From NCBI RefSeq assembly GCF_001544315.1, contig NZ_BCQG01000005.1, positions 1-64,000 on the forward strand: a stretch of DNA of 64,000 nt. Reading direction: 5' to 3'. Positions 24,968-33,247 of the stretch are shown one piece after another. Each line of letters starts with the position of its first letter. Position 1 is the stretch's first letter. The position numbers and the translations under genes were made by a program. Source of the DNA: Geobacillus jurassicus NBRC 107829 (GTDB lineage Bacteria; Bacillota; Bacilli; Bacillales; Anoxybacillaceae). A model generated the notes under the pieces. The model was not told where the DNA came from, did not search any database, and saw only the letters and a list, made by a program, of their open reading frames with translations.

Positions 24968-25381
24968 GGGTTTAATTTTCATCTTCAAGTGACCGATCAA
25001 GGACTGCCGATGGGATACGTGGTGACGGAAGCGTCCTGTCACGATCGAACCGCAGCAGAAACCGTCATGACTCAAATTCCTCATCCCTTTAATTTGGGAG
25101 ACAAGGGATTTATCAGTAGCGAATTGCAAAAAAAGTTGTATAAAGCGTACCAAATCGCCTTTTGGACTCCATCTCGCAAAAACCAGAAACATCGCCCATC
25201 GGCATCATGGGAGAGATGGCTCAAACAAAAACGTAAAGTCATTGAAACGGTGTTCTCTGTCCTCGTTGACCAGTATCGTATCACAGAAATTCGTGCCAAT
25301 TCGATTGCGGGGTTTGAGGTAGCACTAGATGGCATTTTGTTGGTGTATTCACTTGTAACACTTGGGCTAGTTGAGCGTTAG
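24968..25381 (+). pseudogene. IS982-family transposase, N-terminally truncated
   Basis: The frame opens inside the catalytic domain (FHLQVTDQGLPMGYVVTEAS, then NLGDKGFISSELQ) and runs to the normal C-terminus (IRANSIAGFEVALDGILLVY). Roughly the first half to two thirds of a transposase of about 290 residues is missing, and no start codon with a ribosome binding site exists. It is inactive. Confidence 0.8.
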
Positions 25382-25689
25382 GGTTCAACTAGCACCACGA
25401 GTAAAAGACAATATTTTCTTCATAAAACAATCTCCCTTCACGAATGATATTAGTTGATCACCCATATTCCTTTCGGTTGACAAAGAGGATCAGTCTTACA
25501 GATCTCTTCTTGATTGAAGAAAATATGGATTTTTGACACATTCCCGATCAGCCGACATATCGCTTGTCAAGTACAGGTTGCGGTGATGAACCAATATATG
25601 AAATACAAATCCCTCCTCCACTTTTATATATTTACAATTATATTTTATCGGAAATTTTAAAAAAAAAAAGAGTCCCTATTACCATTTTT

Positions 25690-25848
25690 TAAAAGCCCTA
25701 GTGTGACCAGCGAGTAAACCAACAAGATGTCGTCGACACCTCAAACTCGGCAATAGAATTCGCCCGAATGCCGTGGTAGGGGGGCACGAGAATCGAAAAC
25801 ACCATCTCAATGACTTTGCGTTTTTTCTGATCCATCCTTCTCATGCCT
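25690..25848 (-). pseudogene. Second IS982 transposase fragment, frameshifted
   Basis: The minus strand reads QKKRKVIEMVFSILV, then IRANSIAEFEV, matching the end of the remnant at 24968-25381. A deletion then shifts the frame, after which DILLVYSLVTLGL can be read. It is older and more degraded than the first copy and lies in the opposite orientation. The AT-rich 25406-25689 between them has no gene. Confidence 0.7.
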
Positions 25849-25849
25849 T

Positions 25850-26019
25850 GGATGTACTTTTGATTGTGTCAAGATGGTGTCCAAAACGCGGTTGGATGTT
25901 TTTCGCACCGCCACCACAACAATGGCCTGTATGAAAGCGGCGACATTCCATACGTGGGGACATTTGCATCCTTTCGATATCAGTGAAAAAGTTTCGTTAT
26001 GAACGTCTATCATAAACAC
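25850..26019 (-). pseudogene. Unidentified transposon-like fragment
   Basis: A frame beginning MFMIDVHNETFSLISKGC and continuing CPHVWNVAAFIQAIVVVAVR runs directly into the IS982 fragment. It has no ribosome binding site and appears to be another element's N-terminal piece. The family is not recognised. Confidence 0.35.
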
Positions 26020-26149
26020 AACAACTCGAATGTTTCCTCACCCCTTTCCACCCAACACGACGAGCGATGGCCATTTCGCCATCGCCCGTCGTCCGGCCTC
26101 TCTTCGACAACCATGTTCCCGTCCATCCGCGCACAATCCTTCACTGCCT

Positions 26150-26308
26150 TCACGCATTGCCGTTTTCATCCATCGGCTGCCGCTTCCCGATTTCCGCCGG
26201 GGTGCGCAAATCGCAGCCGTCGTCGTTTTTGCTCGTATGGATGATGTCTTCGTTCGCCCCCATTTTGCTCGCCCATCTCAGCTCCTCGTCCGGGAGGAAC
26301 CGCTCCAT
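26150..26308 (-). CDS. Candidate 52-residue acidic protein
   Basis: ATG 26308 has AGGAAGGAGG a few bases upstream, one of the strongest ribosome binding sites in this area. The product starts MERFLPDEELRWASKMGANE and ends KRQPMDENGNA; it has no membrane segment and one cysteine. A stem-loop (GCGATGGC / GCCATCGC, 26058-26091) lies downstream. It sits between insertion-sequence debris and bioY. No family recognised; the signals make it credible despite its size. Confidence 0.55.
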   Translation of the reverse strand: MERFLPDEELRWASKMGANEDIIHTSKNDDGCDLRTPAEIGKRQPMDENGNA

Positions 26309-26404
26309 CGCCATCCTCCTTCCTTTGCGCAGCCGCCCTGGCTGCCCCGTTTTTGTTTAGCATTCCCGAAGGCATATGGCATCATCCATTGAGAGAAAAA
26401 GGAA

Positions 26405-26433
26405 TTGACATGATGCCGATTGTTCTATATGAT
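26405..26433 (+). promoter_or_regulatory. bioY promoter
   Basis: Consensus TTGACA (26405-26410), 17-bp spacer, TATGAT (26428-26433). Confidence 0.85.
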
Positions 26434-26434
26434 T

Positions 26435-26466
26435 TTGTTAACGATAAAAAACAAGGGGGTTTACAT
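26435..26466 (+). promoter_or_regulatory. BirA (biotin repressor) operator upstream of bioY
   Basis: TTGTTAAC (26435-26442), a 16-bp gap and GTTTACAT (26459-26466) form the split palindrome known for Firmicute BirA sites (TTGTTAAC-N14-16-GTTTACAA type; one mismatch between the half-sites). It covers the transcription start and Shine-Dalgarno region, so biotin-BirA binding should block bioY. Confidence 0.75.
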
Positions 26467-27075
26467 ATGAGCGAACAACGCGCTTCGCTTCGACCGATTG
26501 ACATGACGCTCGCCGCCATGTTCGTCGCCTTGATGGCGATCGGGGCGAACATTACGTCATGGGCGCCGTTTCTTGTCGTCGGCGGTGTTCCCATTACGCT
26601 GCAGACGTTTTTCTGCGTCCTGGCCGGCGCGGTGTTAGGGCGGCGGCTCGGCGCGGTGGCGATGATCGTCTATATGCTCGTCGGCCTCGCGGGCGTTCCA
26701 GTGTTTGCGAAGTTCAGCGGCGGATTGTCGATGATTTTCCAACCGACGTTTGGCTTCATCCTTTCGTTTATCGTTGCCGCTTATGCGACCGGATGGATCA
26801 TCAACCGCGGCTCACAGCCGGCGGCAAAAGCCCGTTTCGTCATCGCCGCACTCGTTGGCATGGTGATCAACTATGTCATCGGAACGAATTGGATGTATAT
26901 GGCTTACAAATTATGGGCGGAAGCGCCGGCGGGACTTTCGTACGGAATGGTGTGGAGCTGGATGCTCGCGCCATTGCCAAAAGACATTCTCCTGTCGATC
27001 GTCGCCGGCTTGATCGCCCCAAGGCTTTGCCGGGCGATCGGACGCTCCTCAGCTGCCGGCCGCTCGGCCGCCTAA
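26467..27075 (+). CDS. bioY: Biotin transporter BioY
   Basis: 202 residues, about six membrane helices. The BioY fingerprint is seen in GGVPITLQTFFCVLAGAVLG, VYMLVGLAGVPVFA and the QPTFGF block of the S-component family. It imports biotin, alone or with an ECF energising module encoded elsewhere. ATG 26467 lies eight bases after the GGGGG Shine-Dalgarno stretch; the frame upstream is not used because the BirA site and promoter lie there. Corresponds to yuiG/bioYB in B. subtilis. Confidence 0.95.
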   Translation: MSEQRASLRPIDMTLAAMFVALMAIGANITSWAPFLVVGGVPITLQTFFCVLAGAVLGRRLGAVAMIVYMLVGLAGVPVFAKFSGGLSMIFQPTFGFILSFIVAAYATGWIINRGSQPAAKARFVIAALVGMVINYVIGTNWMYMAYKLWAEAPAGLSYGMVWSWMLAPLPKDILLSIVAGLIAPRLCRAIGRSSAAGRSAA

Positions 27076-27082
27076 ACGCAAA

Positions 27083-27121
27083 AAAAAAGCGCGCCTGTTT
27101 TGGACAACAGGTGCGCTTTTT
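27083..27121. terminator. Bidirectional terminator between bioY and pit
   Basis: GCGCGCCTGTT and AACAGGTGCGC pair, with an A9 run on the left and TTTTT on the right. Confidence 0.9.
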
Positions 27122-27122
27122 G

Positions 27123-28121
27123 TCAGAAAAACAAGCGAAGAATTTGGTACACAAATCCGGCAATCAACGCCGAGATCGGCAATGTAATAATCCAGGTGAG
27201 CACAATGCGGCGAGCGACACCCCATTTGACTCCTTTCACCCGTTGGGCGGCGCCAACCCCCATGATGGCGGAGGAAATGACGTGCGTCGTGCTGACCGGC
27301 AAGTGGAACATCGTCGCCGAAAGAATGACGAGTGCGGACGACAAATCAGCCGCCGCTCCGTTGATCGGGCGGATTTTCATAATTTTTCCACCCACCGTTT
27401 TAATGATCTTCCACCCGCCGACGGCCGTTCCCAATCCCATGGCCAAGGCGGCAGAAATGCGCACCCATTCAGGAATGTCGGTCGTCGCGTGGTATCCGCC
27501 GGCGATTAATGCCATCGTAATGATCCCCATTGCTTTTTGAGCATCGTTTGTTCCGTGCGTATACGCCTGAAACGCCGCGGTCACAATTTGAAACATCCGA
27601 AAGCCCCTCGTCGTGCTGTATAAGTTGGCGTTTTTAAAGATAAAACGAAAAATGCTCATAATGATAAAGCCGACCCCTAACGCCAAAAACGGGGAAAGAA
27701 TCAGCGATTGTAAAATTTTCAAAAATCCGCCATAATTCAAAATCCCAACCCCAGCCGCGGAAATCGCCGCCCCGGCGACCGAACCGATGATCGCGTGCGA
27801 AGAGCTGCTCGGAATGCCGTAATACCACGTGATCAAGTTCCAGGCAATTGCTGATGTCAACGCTGCTAAAATAATGAGCGGCCCATTTTCTAGCGCAAAT
27901 GGGTCGACAATGTCTTTCGTAATCGTTTTCGCGACGCCGGTAAAGGTGAGCGCGCCGATAAAGTTCATCGTCGCAGCCAAAATAATGGCTTGACGCGGCG
28001 TGAGCGCCCTTGTCGACACCGATGTCGCGATGGCGTTGGCCGTATCGTGGAAGCCGTTGATAAAGTCAAACGCCAAAGCGAAAATGACGATGAGAATGGT
28101 TAAAATCAGGATCGTATCCAT
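27123..28121 (-). CDS. pit: PiT-family inorganic phosphate transporter
   Basis: 332 residues, about 10 membrane helices. The duplicated PiT signatures are present: DFINGFHDTANAIA near the N-terminus with GIPSSSSHAIIGS, and THGTNDAQKAMGI with LPVSTTHVISSAIMG in the second half. Low-affinity H+/phosphate symport is expected. It follows the DUF47 gene by 17 bp in one operon controlled from 28760-28872. Confidence 0.95.
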   Translation of the reverse strand: MDTILILTILIVIFALAFDFINGFHDTANAIATSVSTRALTPRQAIILAATMNFIGALTFTGVAKTITKDIVDPFALENGPLIILAALTSAIAWNLITWYYGIPSSSSHAIIGSVAGAAISAAGVGILNYGGFLKILQSLILSPFLALGVGFIIMSIFRFIFKNANLYSTTRGFRMFQIVTAAFQAYTHGTNDAQKAMGIITMALIAGGYHATTDIPEWVRISAALAMGLGTAVGGWKIIKTVGGKIMKIRPINGAAADLSSALVILSATMFHLPVSTTHVISSAIMGVGAAQRVKGVKWGVARRIVLTWIITLPISALIAGFVYQILRLFF

Positions 28122-28138
28122 AAAAACAACGTCCCCTT

Positions 28139-28759
28139 TTATGCGTTGCGCATGATAATCGTCTCTAACGTATTGGCGACATCTTCACAACTGTCGGCAA
28201 TCTCTTCCAACATTTCGTAAAGCTCTTTGTATTGAATGATTTTAATCGGGTCTTTTTGCGTCACAAACAAGTTTTTGATCGACGCGCGCAAAATTTCGTC
28301 GCACTTCGTTTCATAATCCTTAATTTTAATGGCGTGCTGGCGCATATCGAGCAACTTTTTGTTCGAAAGCAACTCGAGGGCATGGACGATTTCAATCGTG
28401 CTTTGGTAAATATAATCAAAAAACTTCACCATATGTTCATCGATGTCCGTAAATGAAAACATTTCAAACCGGGCCGAGCATTGTTCAAATCCGTCAAGCA
28501 CATCGTCCATTTTCATCGCCAGCTGGTGAATGTCTTCCCGCTCGATCGGCGTAATGAACGTTTTGTTCAATTGGACGACCAGTTCATGAATGAATGAGTC
28601 GCCTTTTCGTTCGTACTCTTTCATCACGCGGGCAAATTCTTTCAAATCGCTTACGTTGCGAATTTTATACTCAACAAAATATTGGGCCGCTTCCTTCACA
28701 TTTTCCGAAATCGTAAACAACATGTCGAAGAAAACGTCCTTTTTCGGCGAAAAAATCAT
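28139..28759 (-). CDS. DUF47 PhoU-like partner of the Pit transporter (YkaA-like)
   Basis: 206 residues, all helical, with PhoU/DUF47 features such as VKEAAQYFVEYK, KGDSFIHELVVQLNKTFITP and EREDIHQLAMKMDDVLDGFE. DUF47 proteins are typically encoded beside pit and modulate phosphate transport. ATG 28759 has GGAGG nine bases upstream; the GTG at 28768 is too close. First gene of the operon. Confidence 0.9.
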   Translation of the reverse strand: MIFSPKKDVFFDMLFTISENVKEAAQYFVEYKIRNVSDLKEFARVMKEYERKGDSFIHELVVQLNKTFITPIEREDIHQLAMKMDDVLDGFEQCSARFEMFSFTDIDEHMVKFFDYIYQSTIEIVHALELLSNKKLLDMRQHAIKIKDYETKCDEILRASIKNLFVTQKDPIKIIQYKELYEMLEEIADSCEDVANTLETIIMRNA

Positions 28760-28822
28760 ATCGGACACCCTCCATTTGCGGAATCAAAATCACCGCTACT
28801 TATTGTAACAATTTAAAATCCA

Positions 28823-28872
28823 TTTACAATACAAAAAGAGAAAATTTACAATAGATTTACACTAACTTTACA
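28823..28872 (-). promoter_or_regulatory. PhoP-type box array and promoter of the DUF47-pit operon
   Basis: On the plus strand TTTACA occurs at 28823, 28845, 28856 and 28867; the last three are exactly 11 bp apart and the first is 22 bp away, the phasing of PhoP sites (six-base repeats with five-base gaps). Read on the minus strand a -10 TACAAT (near 28803-28808) lies 16 bp from a TTGTAA that overlaps the first repeat, fitting Pho-activated control. The rest of 28873-29030 shows no gene. Confidence 0.7.
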
Positions 28873-29030
28873 TTTTGTTCGCTTTTCCTGCTATGTACTA
28901 TAGTAGCGTGCCAAACAAAAGCCGAAGCTATGCACGTCCGCTTCGGCTCGTTCGCTGCCGGCATACCGCCTTCACACTGGGCGCCTCTGCGCCAAGGCAG
29001 CGCCTGTCGATCGGCCTGCCGGCGTTCGTT

Positions 29031-30523
29031 TTATTCAAACCGTTCGACAAACGCGGTGAGCGTGCGCACCATCACGCCCGTCGCCCCAGCCGGGCCAAGG
29101 TCGCCGTCTTTCTTTGTGGCGGCCGTTCCGGCGATATCCAAATGCACCCACGGCGTATCTTCCACAAATTCGCCGATGAACGCCCCGCCCATAATGGCAT
29201 GTCCTTCCCGCCCCGGAGAATTGTTCAAGTCTGCGATTTTGCTGCTGCGCACCCGCTCGCGGTCGTGTTCTGTAATCGGCAGCCGCCAAATGAATTCCCC
29301 GGTTTCCATCGACGCTTCAAGCAATTGCTCAAACAGCTCCTCATTGTTCGTCATCGCCCCCGTTTTGTCCGTGCCCAGGGCGACGATCACTCCGCTCGTC
29401 AACGTGGCGACATCGATGATGTAATTCGCGCCGCATTGTTTCGCATACGTCACCGCATCGGCCAAAATGAGCCTCCCTTCGGCGTCCGTATTCCGCACTT
29501 CAATCGTTTTTCCAGACAAGGACGTGATGACATCGTCCGGCTTGAACGCCTCGCCGCTGATCATATTGTCGGTCGCTGGAATGACGGCGAGCACGTTTTG
29601 TTCCGGCCGCAGTTCGCCGATCGCTTCCATCGCCCCAAGCACCGCCGCCGCGCCGGCCATATCGGTTTTCATGTCAATCATGCTGTCGCGCGGCTTCAAG
29701 CAATAGCCGCCCGTATCAAACGTCACCCCTTTGCCGACAAGGGCGATCACGTTTTCCCATTGCTCTTTTCCTTGGTATTTTAAGACGATCAGTTTGGGCG
29801 GCTGTTTTGAGCCTTGGTTGACGGCCAAAAGCGCTCCCATGCCGAGCCGCTCCATCTCTTCTTTTTCTAAAATTTCATAGTCAAAATCGTACCGGTTCGC
29901 GAGCTTCACGGCATAATCAGCCAAATCCGACGCCGTCAACAAATTCCCCGGCGTATTGACGAGCGTGCGCGCCGAATTCGTCGCCTTCCCGTACACCGAG
30001 CCGACAAACAAGCTCGCCTCAATTTCCACCGCTTCGGCCGCCGTGTAGACGATGAGCGATTTGAGCTGGTAGTCCGGTTCTGACTTTTTCTGCTTATACC
30101 CAGGGAATTCATACGTCGCCAAATAATACGCTTCCGCCAAGGCGTGCGCCGCTTCGTTTCCATCGACAGCCTCGGTCGTAAACGTGTCAAGCGCGACCCC
30201 GCTTTCGTCCGCTTTTCCTGCTTCAACGTGCGAAACAGCTTGCCGAACGTCTCGCGCAGCCGCTCAAACGTCAGCTCTTCTTTTTTGCCAAGGCCGACGA
30301 AATACAACCGTTTCGCCCCCGTCGGCAAAAATGGATGAACGCTGGCGATGCGCCCCCGCTTCGCTGAAATATCGCCTTCTTTCCGCAGCTCGGACAGCTG
30401 CCCGCCAAGACGGGCGTCGTACTCGCCGGCAAGGCCGCTGAAAGGCTTTGCCCCTTCAAACAAGCCGATGACAAGCGCCTCATCCCGTTCCTCAACCGAC
30501 GGCAATGGTTTTACCGTAAACAT
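29031..30523 (-). pseudogene. pepA: Leucyl aminopeptidase, disrupted by a single-base frameshift
   Basis: The reading frame from ATG 30523 (MFTVKPLPSVEERDEALVIG) is intact to KQEKRTKAG, then must shift by one base to continue as [20 protein letters not shown] through the M17 catalytic domain. Metal and active-site motifs are intact there: [28 protein letters not shown] and [14 protein letters not shown]. The break is at the four-C run 30197-30200 (plus strand); five C would restore a product of about 497 residues, the usual PepA size. It is either a true pseudogene or a sequencing error. Confidence 0.88.
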
Positions 30524-30659
30524 CGTCTCATCCCTTTCCATCGTCATTCATTCCCATCTTCAATTATAGCGAAATCAAGCTATTATTTCGATTATCTAAT
30601 TTTTCTTCTAAAAAGACGTGAAACAAAAAAGGAAAAAACATCGGAAGAGAAGAATGAGT

Positions 30660-30825
30660 AAATGACGCGTATGCGAACGCTGAGAGGTGGAAGATTGTTG
30701 GGAACACCTGCTCCACGGCAGGCGGTGGACCAAGCCATCCCCGTGCGTCCCATAGTTCCGCTTGTCCTCCCTTGCGCCGATCGCGTGGACGCGGGGGCTT
30801 CTCGGTTGGAGATGATAAACCCGTT
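30660..30825 (+). repeat. Dispersed repeat family B, copy 1
   Basis: About 160 bp homologous to the reverse complement of 40868-41028. Shared blocks include GAACACCTGC(T)CCA, GGCAGGCGGT, GACCAAGCCA and TCTCGGTTGGAGATGATAAA. CCTGC/GCAGG hairpin bases co-vary between the copies, hinting at a structured RNA or element end. The short frames inside are not considered genes. Confidence 0.7.
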
Positions 30826-30842
30826 GGAAAGGATGAACGCCG

Positions 30843-31652
30843 ATGAACATTGTCTCCCTTTGCCCAAGCAATACCGAACTGCTCGCCTATCTCGGCCGTC
30901 TCGATGATGTCGTCGCCGTCGACGATTCTTCCGACTGGCCGCCGGAAGTGAAGCGGCTGCCGAAAGTCGGACCGGATTTGCGCATTGACATGGATCAAGT
31001 CGAAGCGCTCAAGCCTGATCTTGTTGTCGCGTCGTTAAGCGTGCCCGGCATGGAGCGCAACGTTGAGGAGCTTGAACGCCGCCGCCTTCCTCACCTCGTG
31101 TTGGCGCCAAATTCGCTCGATGACATTGCCAATGACCTCCTCCGGTTAGGAGAAGCGCTTGGCGAAACGAAAAAAGCGGCTGAACTTGTCCGCCGCTATT
31201 ATGACGTGCTTGATTGGCATCGCGAGCGGGCAGCATCGGCCGAACCGGCCCGCCTCTATTGGGAATGGTGGCCTCGTCCGCTCTTCACCCCGGGCGGCGC
31301 CAACTGGCTGAGCGAATTGAGCGAACTCGCCGGCGGGCGCAACATTTTCGCCGACTTTCCTCAAGCGAGCGTCCAACCGGAATGGGACGACGTTCTCGCC
31401 CGCAATCCGTCGCACATATTGCTCGTTTGGGTCGGCGTGCAGACAAAAAAAATGAGCGCAAAAGCCGTCAGGGCGCGCCCGAACGCGGAACAGGCCGAGG
31501 CGGTTCGCGCCGGACGCATCCACATTTTGGAGGAAGCGCTTTATTGCCGACCGTCGCCGCGTCTGCTTGTCGGGTTAAAAAAACTGGCGCCGCTTTTGCA
31601 TCCGGCGCTGTTCCCTCCCGCTGACGACAGCGATCCGCTCCTTTGCGGCTGA
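30843..31652 (+). CDS. Cobalamin/Fe-siderophore-type binding protein without signal peptide
   Basis: 269 residues of the BtuF-like periplasmic-binding fold: MNIVSLCPSNTELLAYLG at the start, then LKPDLVVASL and a C-terminal lobe with WDDVLARNPSHILL. There is no signal peptide or lipobox and no ABC permease genes nearby, so it is probably a cytoplasmic relative of unknown ligand rather than a transporter subunit. ATG 30843 lies behind GGAAAGGATG, 18 bp after repeat B. Confidence 0.75.
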   Translation: MNIVSLCPSNTELLAYLGRLDDVVAVDDSSDWPPEVKRLPKVGPDLRIDMDQVEALKPDLVVASLSVPGMERNVEELERRRLPHLVLAPNSLDDIANDLLRLGEALGETKKAAELVRRYYDVLDWHRERAASAEPARLYWEWWPRPLFTPGGANWLSELSELAGGRNIFADFPQASVQPEWDDVLARNPSHILLVWVGVQTKKMSAKAVRARPNAEQAEAVRAGRIHILEEALYCRPSPRLLVGLKKLAPLLHPALFPPADDSDPLLCG

Positions 31653-31667
31653 CGGGCGGGAGCCCTC

Positions 31668-32306
31668 TCAACTTTTTGATTCCAAATACTGCTGGCGAAA
31701 CACTTGCATCGTTTCATCTTCGTTCAGCCGCTTCAACTCTTCCTCTGACAGCGTGCCATCGCCTTTTTGCACGATATAGACGTTGACTTTTCGTTTTCCC
31801 CAATATTTATATACATCTTCGACGGTTTCATAGTATAAGTCAATGCGATGGCCTTTGATCGCCCCGCCTTTGTCAGCGACGACGCCGAACCCGTAGCCGG
31901 GGATGAACAAAATCGTACCGATCGGAAACACGGTTAAATCCGCCGCAATCGTCGAATAAAGATCGCGTTTGACGCGGACGCCGGAGTACGTGATGCCATA
32001 CTCAGGGTGATCGGGCGTTTTCCCGGTCGATTCAATGCCGGCCGTATAGCCGGTGGCGACCACCTCGACGGACGGATATTTTGACCAGTCAAAATGATCC
32101 TCAAGCCGCGGAACAGCGCTTTCACCGGTTTTCGCCCGCCCTTTCACCCCCCAATTTGGCTCATGATCCATCGATAAAGCGCTGGGAAAGGGATGGAGAA
32201 CCGTTTTCGCGTCAACCCCGGAAACGGACTCGAATGTCGCGAGCAACGCGGCAAGAAACAGCAGCGTCATCGCGGTTCGGCGCACCAACTGCCTGAACCC
32301 ATTCAA
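31668..32306 (-). CDS. yuiC: 3D-domain cell-wall hydrolase-like protein
   Basis: 212 residues: N-terminal hydrophobic signal/anchor ([13 protein letters not shown]), a linker, and a C-terminal 3D (MltA-like beta-barrel) domain from about 85. The 3D aspartates appear in the segment [19 protein letters not shown]. YuiC has been described as a lytic-transglycosylase-like stationary-phase survival protein in B. subtilis. Start is TTG 32306 with GAGGAG ten bases upstream. Confidence 0.88.
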   Translation of the reverse strand: MNGFRQLVRRTAMTLLFLAALLATFESVSGVDAKTVLHPFPSALSMDHEPNWGVKGRAKTGESAVPRLEDHFDWSKYPSVEVVATGYTAGIESTGKTPDHPEYGITYSGVRVKRDLYSTIAADLTVFPIGTILFIPGYGFGVVADKGGAIKGHRIDLYYETVEDVYKYWGKRKVNVYIVQKGDGTLSEEELKRLNEDETMQVFRQQYLESKS

Positions 32307-32511
32307 TGCTTCTCAACTCCTCTCACATCTCTATTTATCTCCATCCGAAATCGAAATATTCATTGCAAGCAGGACAAAAAAACGAAAAAATCCGTTTGCG
32401 GGAAGACGTCTGCGAACGGCCTCCGTGGGAAAACCGCGCGCAAAGCTTGCGCGTTTGGCCGAAAACATCCGCGAACCGACGTTGTGATCCGCTCATCAGC
32501 GCTGTTCACAA

Positions 32512-32542
32512 AAAAACGCCTCTGCCCAAGGCAGAGACGCTT
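32512..32542 (-). terminator. Terminator of yuiA-yuiB
   Basis: CGCCTCTGCC and GGCAGAGACG arms; the minus strand continues TTTTTTT. The rest of 32307-32606 shows no gene. Confidence 0.85.
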
Positions 32543-32606
32543 GAAAACATTCGATAATCCTTTCGCGCTTTTTCCATTAGAATGCGTTTTGCATTTCGAA
32601 GATGCT

Positions 32607-32930
32607 TTAAAACATTTGATACCCTTTCGCCCTCAACGTGCGGATCGCCCATCCGGCGCAAAGAGCGCCGGCAAAGCCGCTCGACAAAATCAACAAGTCC
32701 GCCGCCGCCAGCGAAGCCACTTTCCGGCCGAGCGCCGCGAACGCATCGGACGGCGCGGTAAAATAGCGGGTAAACGGCACATCGTCGATAATGAAAACCG
32801 CAATCAAAGGAAAGCAAATCGCCACAATCCATGTCATGCGCAGCAACATATTCACCAAAAAACTGATGCCAAAAAATAACACAAAAAATAAAACCATCGA
32901 AATCAAAACGACCGGCAAACTCATTTGCAT
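32607..32930 (-). CDS. yuiB: YuiB-like membrane protein
   Basis: 107 residues with three hydrophobic segments, beginning MQMSLPVVLISMVLFFVLFF. ATG 32930 follows GGGAGGTGAAGGG. The longer frame to 33140 would overlap yuiA and is rejected. Function unknown; cotranscribed with yuiA. Confidence 0.85.
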   Translation of the reverse strand: MQMSLPVVLISMVLFFVLFFGISFLVNMLLRMTWIVAICFPLIAVFIIDDVPFTRYFTAPSDAFAALGRKVASLAAADLLILSSGFAGALCAGWAIRTLRAKGYQMF

Positions 32931-32986
32931 CCGCCCTTCACCTCCCATACACCCTTTTTCAGTGTACTGGATTGGGCGGATGACAG

Positions 32987-33124
32987 TCAATGTTCGTTGT
33001 CCTCTTCCTGCTCGCTTCCCGTTCCTTGGCAACCGTAGCACGTTTCCGATCCGCCCAAGAGCAGCTGGACGTATCCGTGGCCCTCGCAGTACGGGCAGGC
33101 GTTCACTGTCAGTGTGTTTCTCAT
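32987..33124 (-). CDS. yuiA: YuiA-like small zinc-finger protein
   Basis: 45 residues with two DnaJ-type CxxCxGxG modules: CPYCEGHG and CYGCQGTG. ATG 33124 follows GTGGAGGGG. Presumably zinc-binding; function unknown. Precedes yuiB by 56 bp. Confidence 0.85.
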   Translation of the reverse strand: MRNTLTVNACPYCEGHGYVQLLLGGSETCYGCQGTGSEQEEDNEH

Positions 33125-33247
33125 CGATGTTCCCCTCCACTTCTTTTTCGTTAATATATCAAAATTTTCTGTAAAAACAAACGCTGATTCTCCCCTGTTT
33201 TCGCTTGTGTAAGCGGATACATCAACCATTCGCTTTTATTTTCTCGA

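Noticed and set aside
30662-30907. Short frames in repeat B beginning MTRMRTLRGGR, and the matching frames at 40765-41031
   Set aside because: They arise from the dispersed repeat, differ in frame integrity, and lack start signals.
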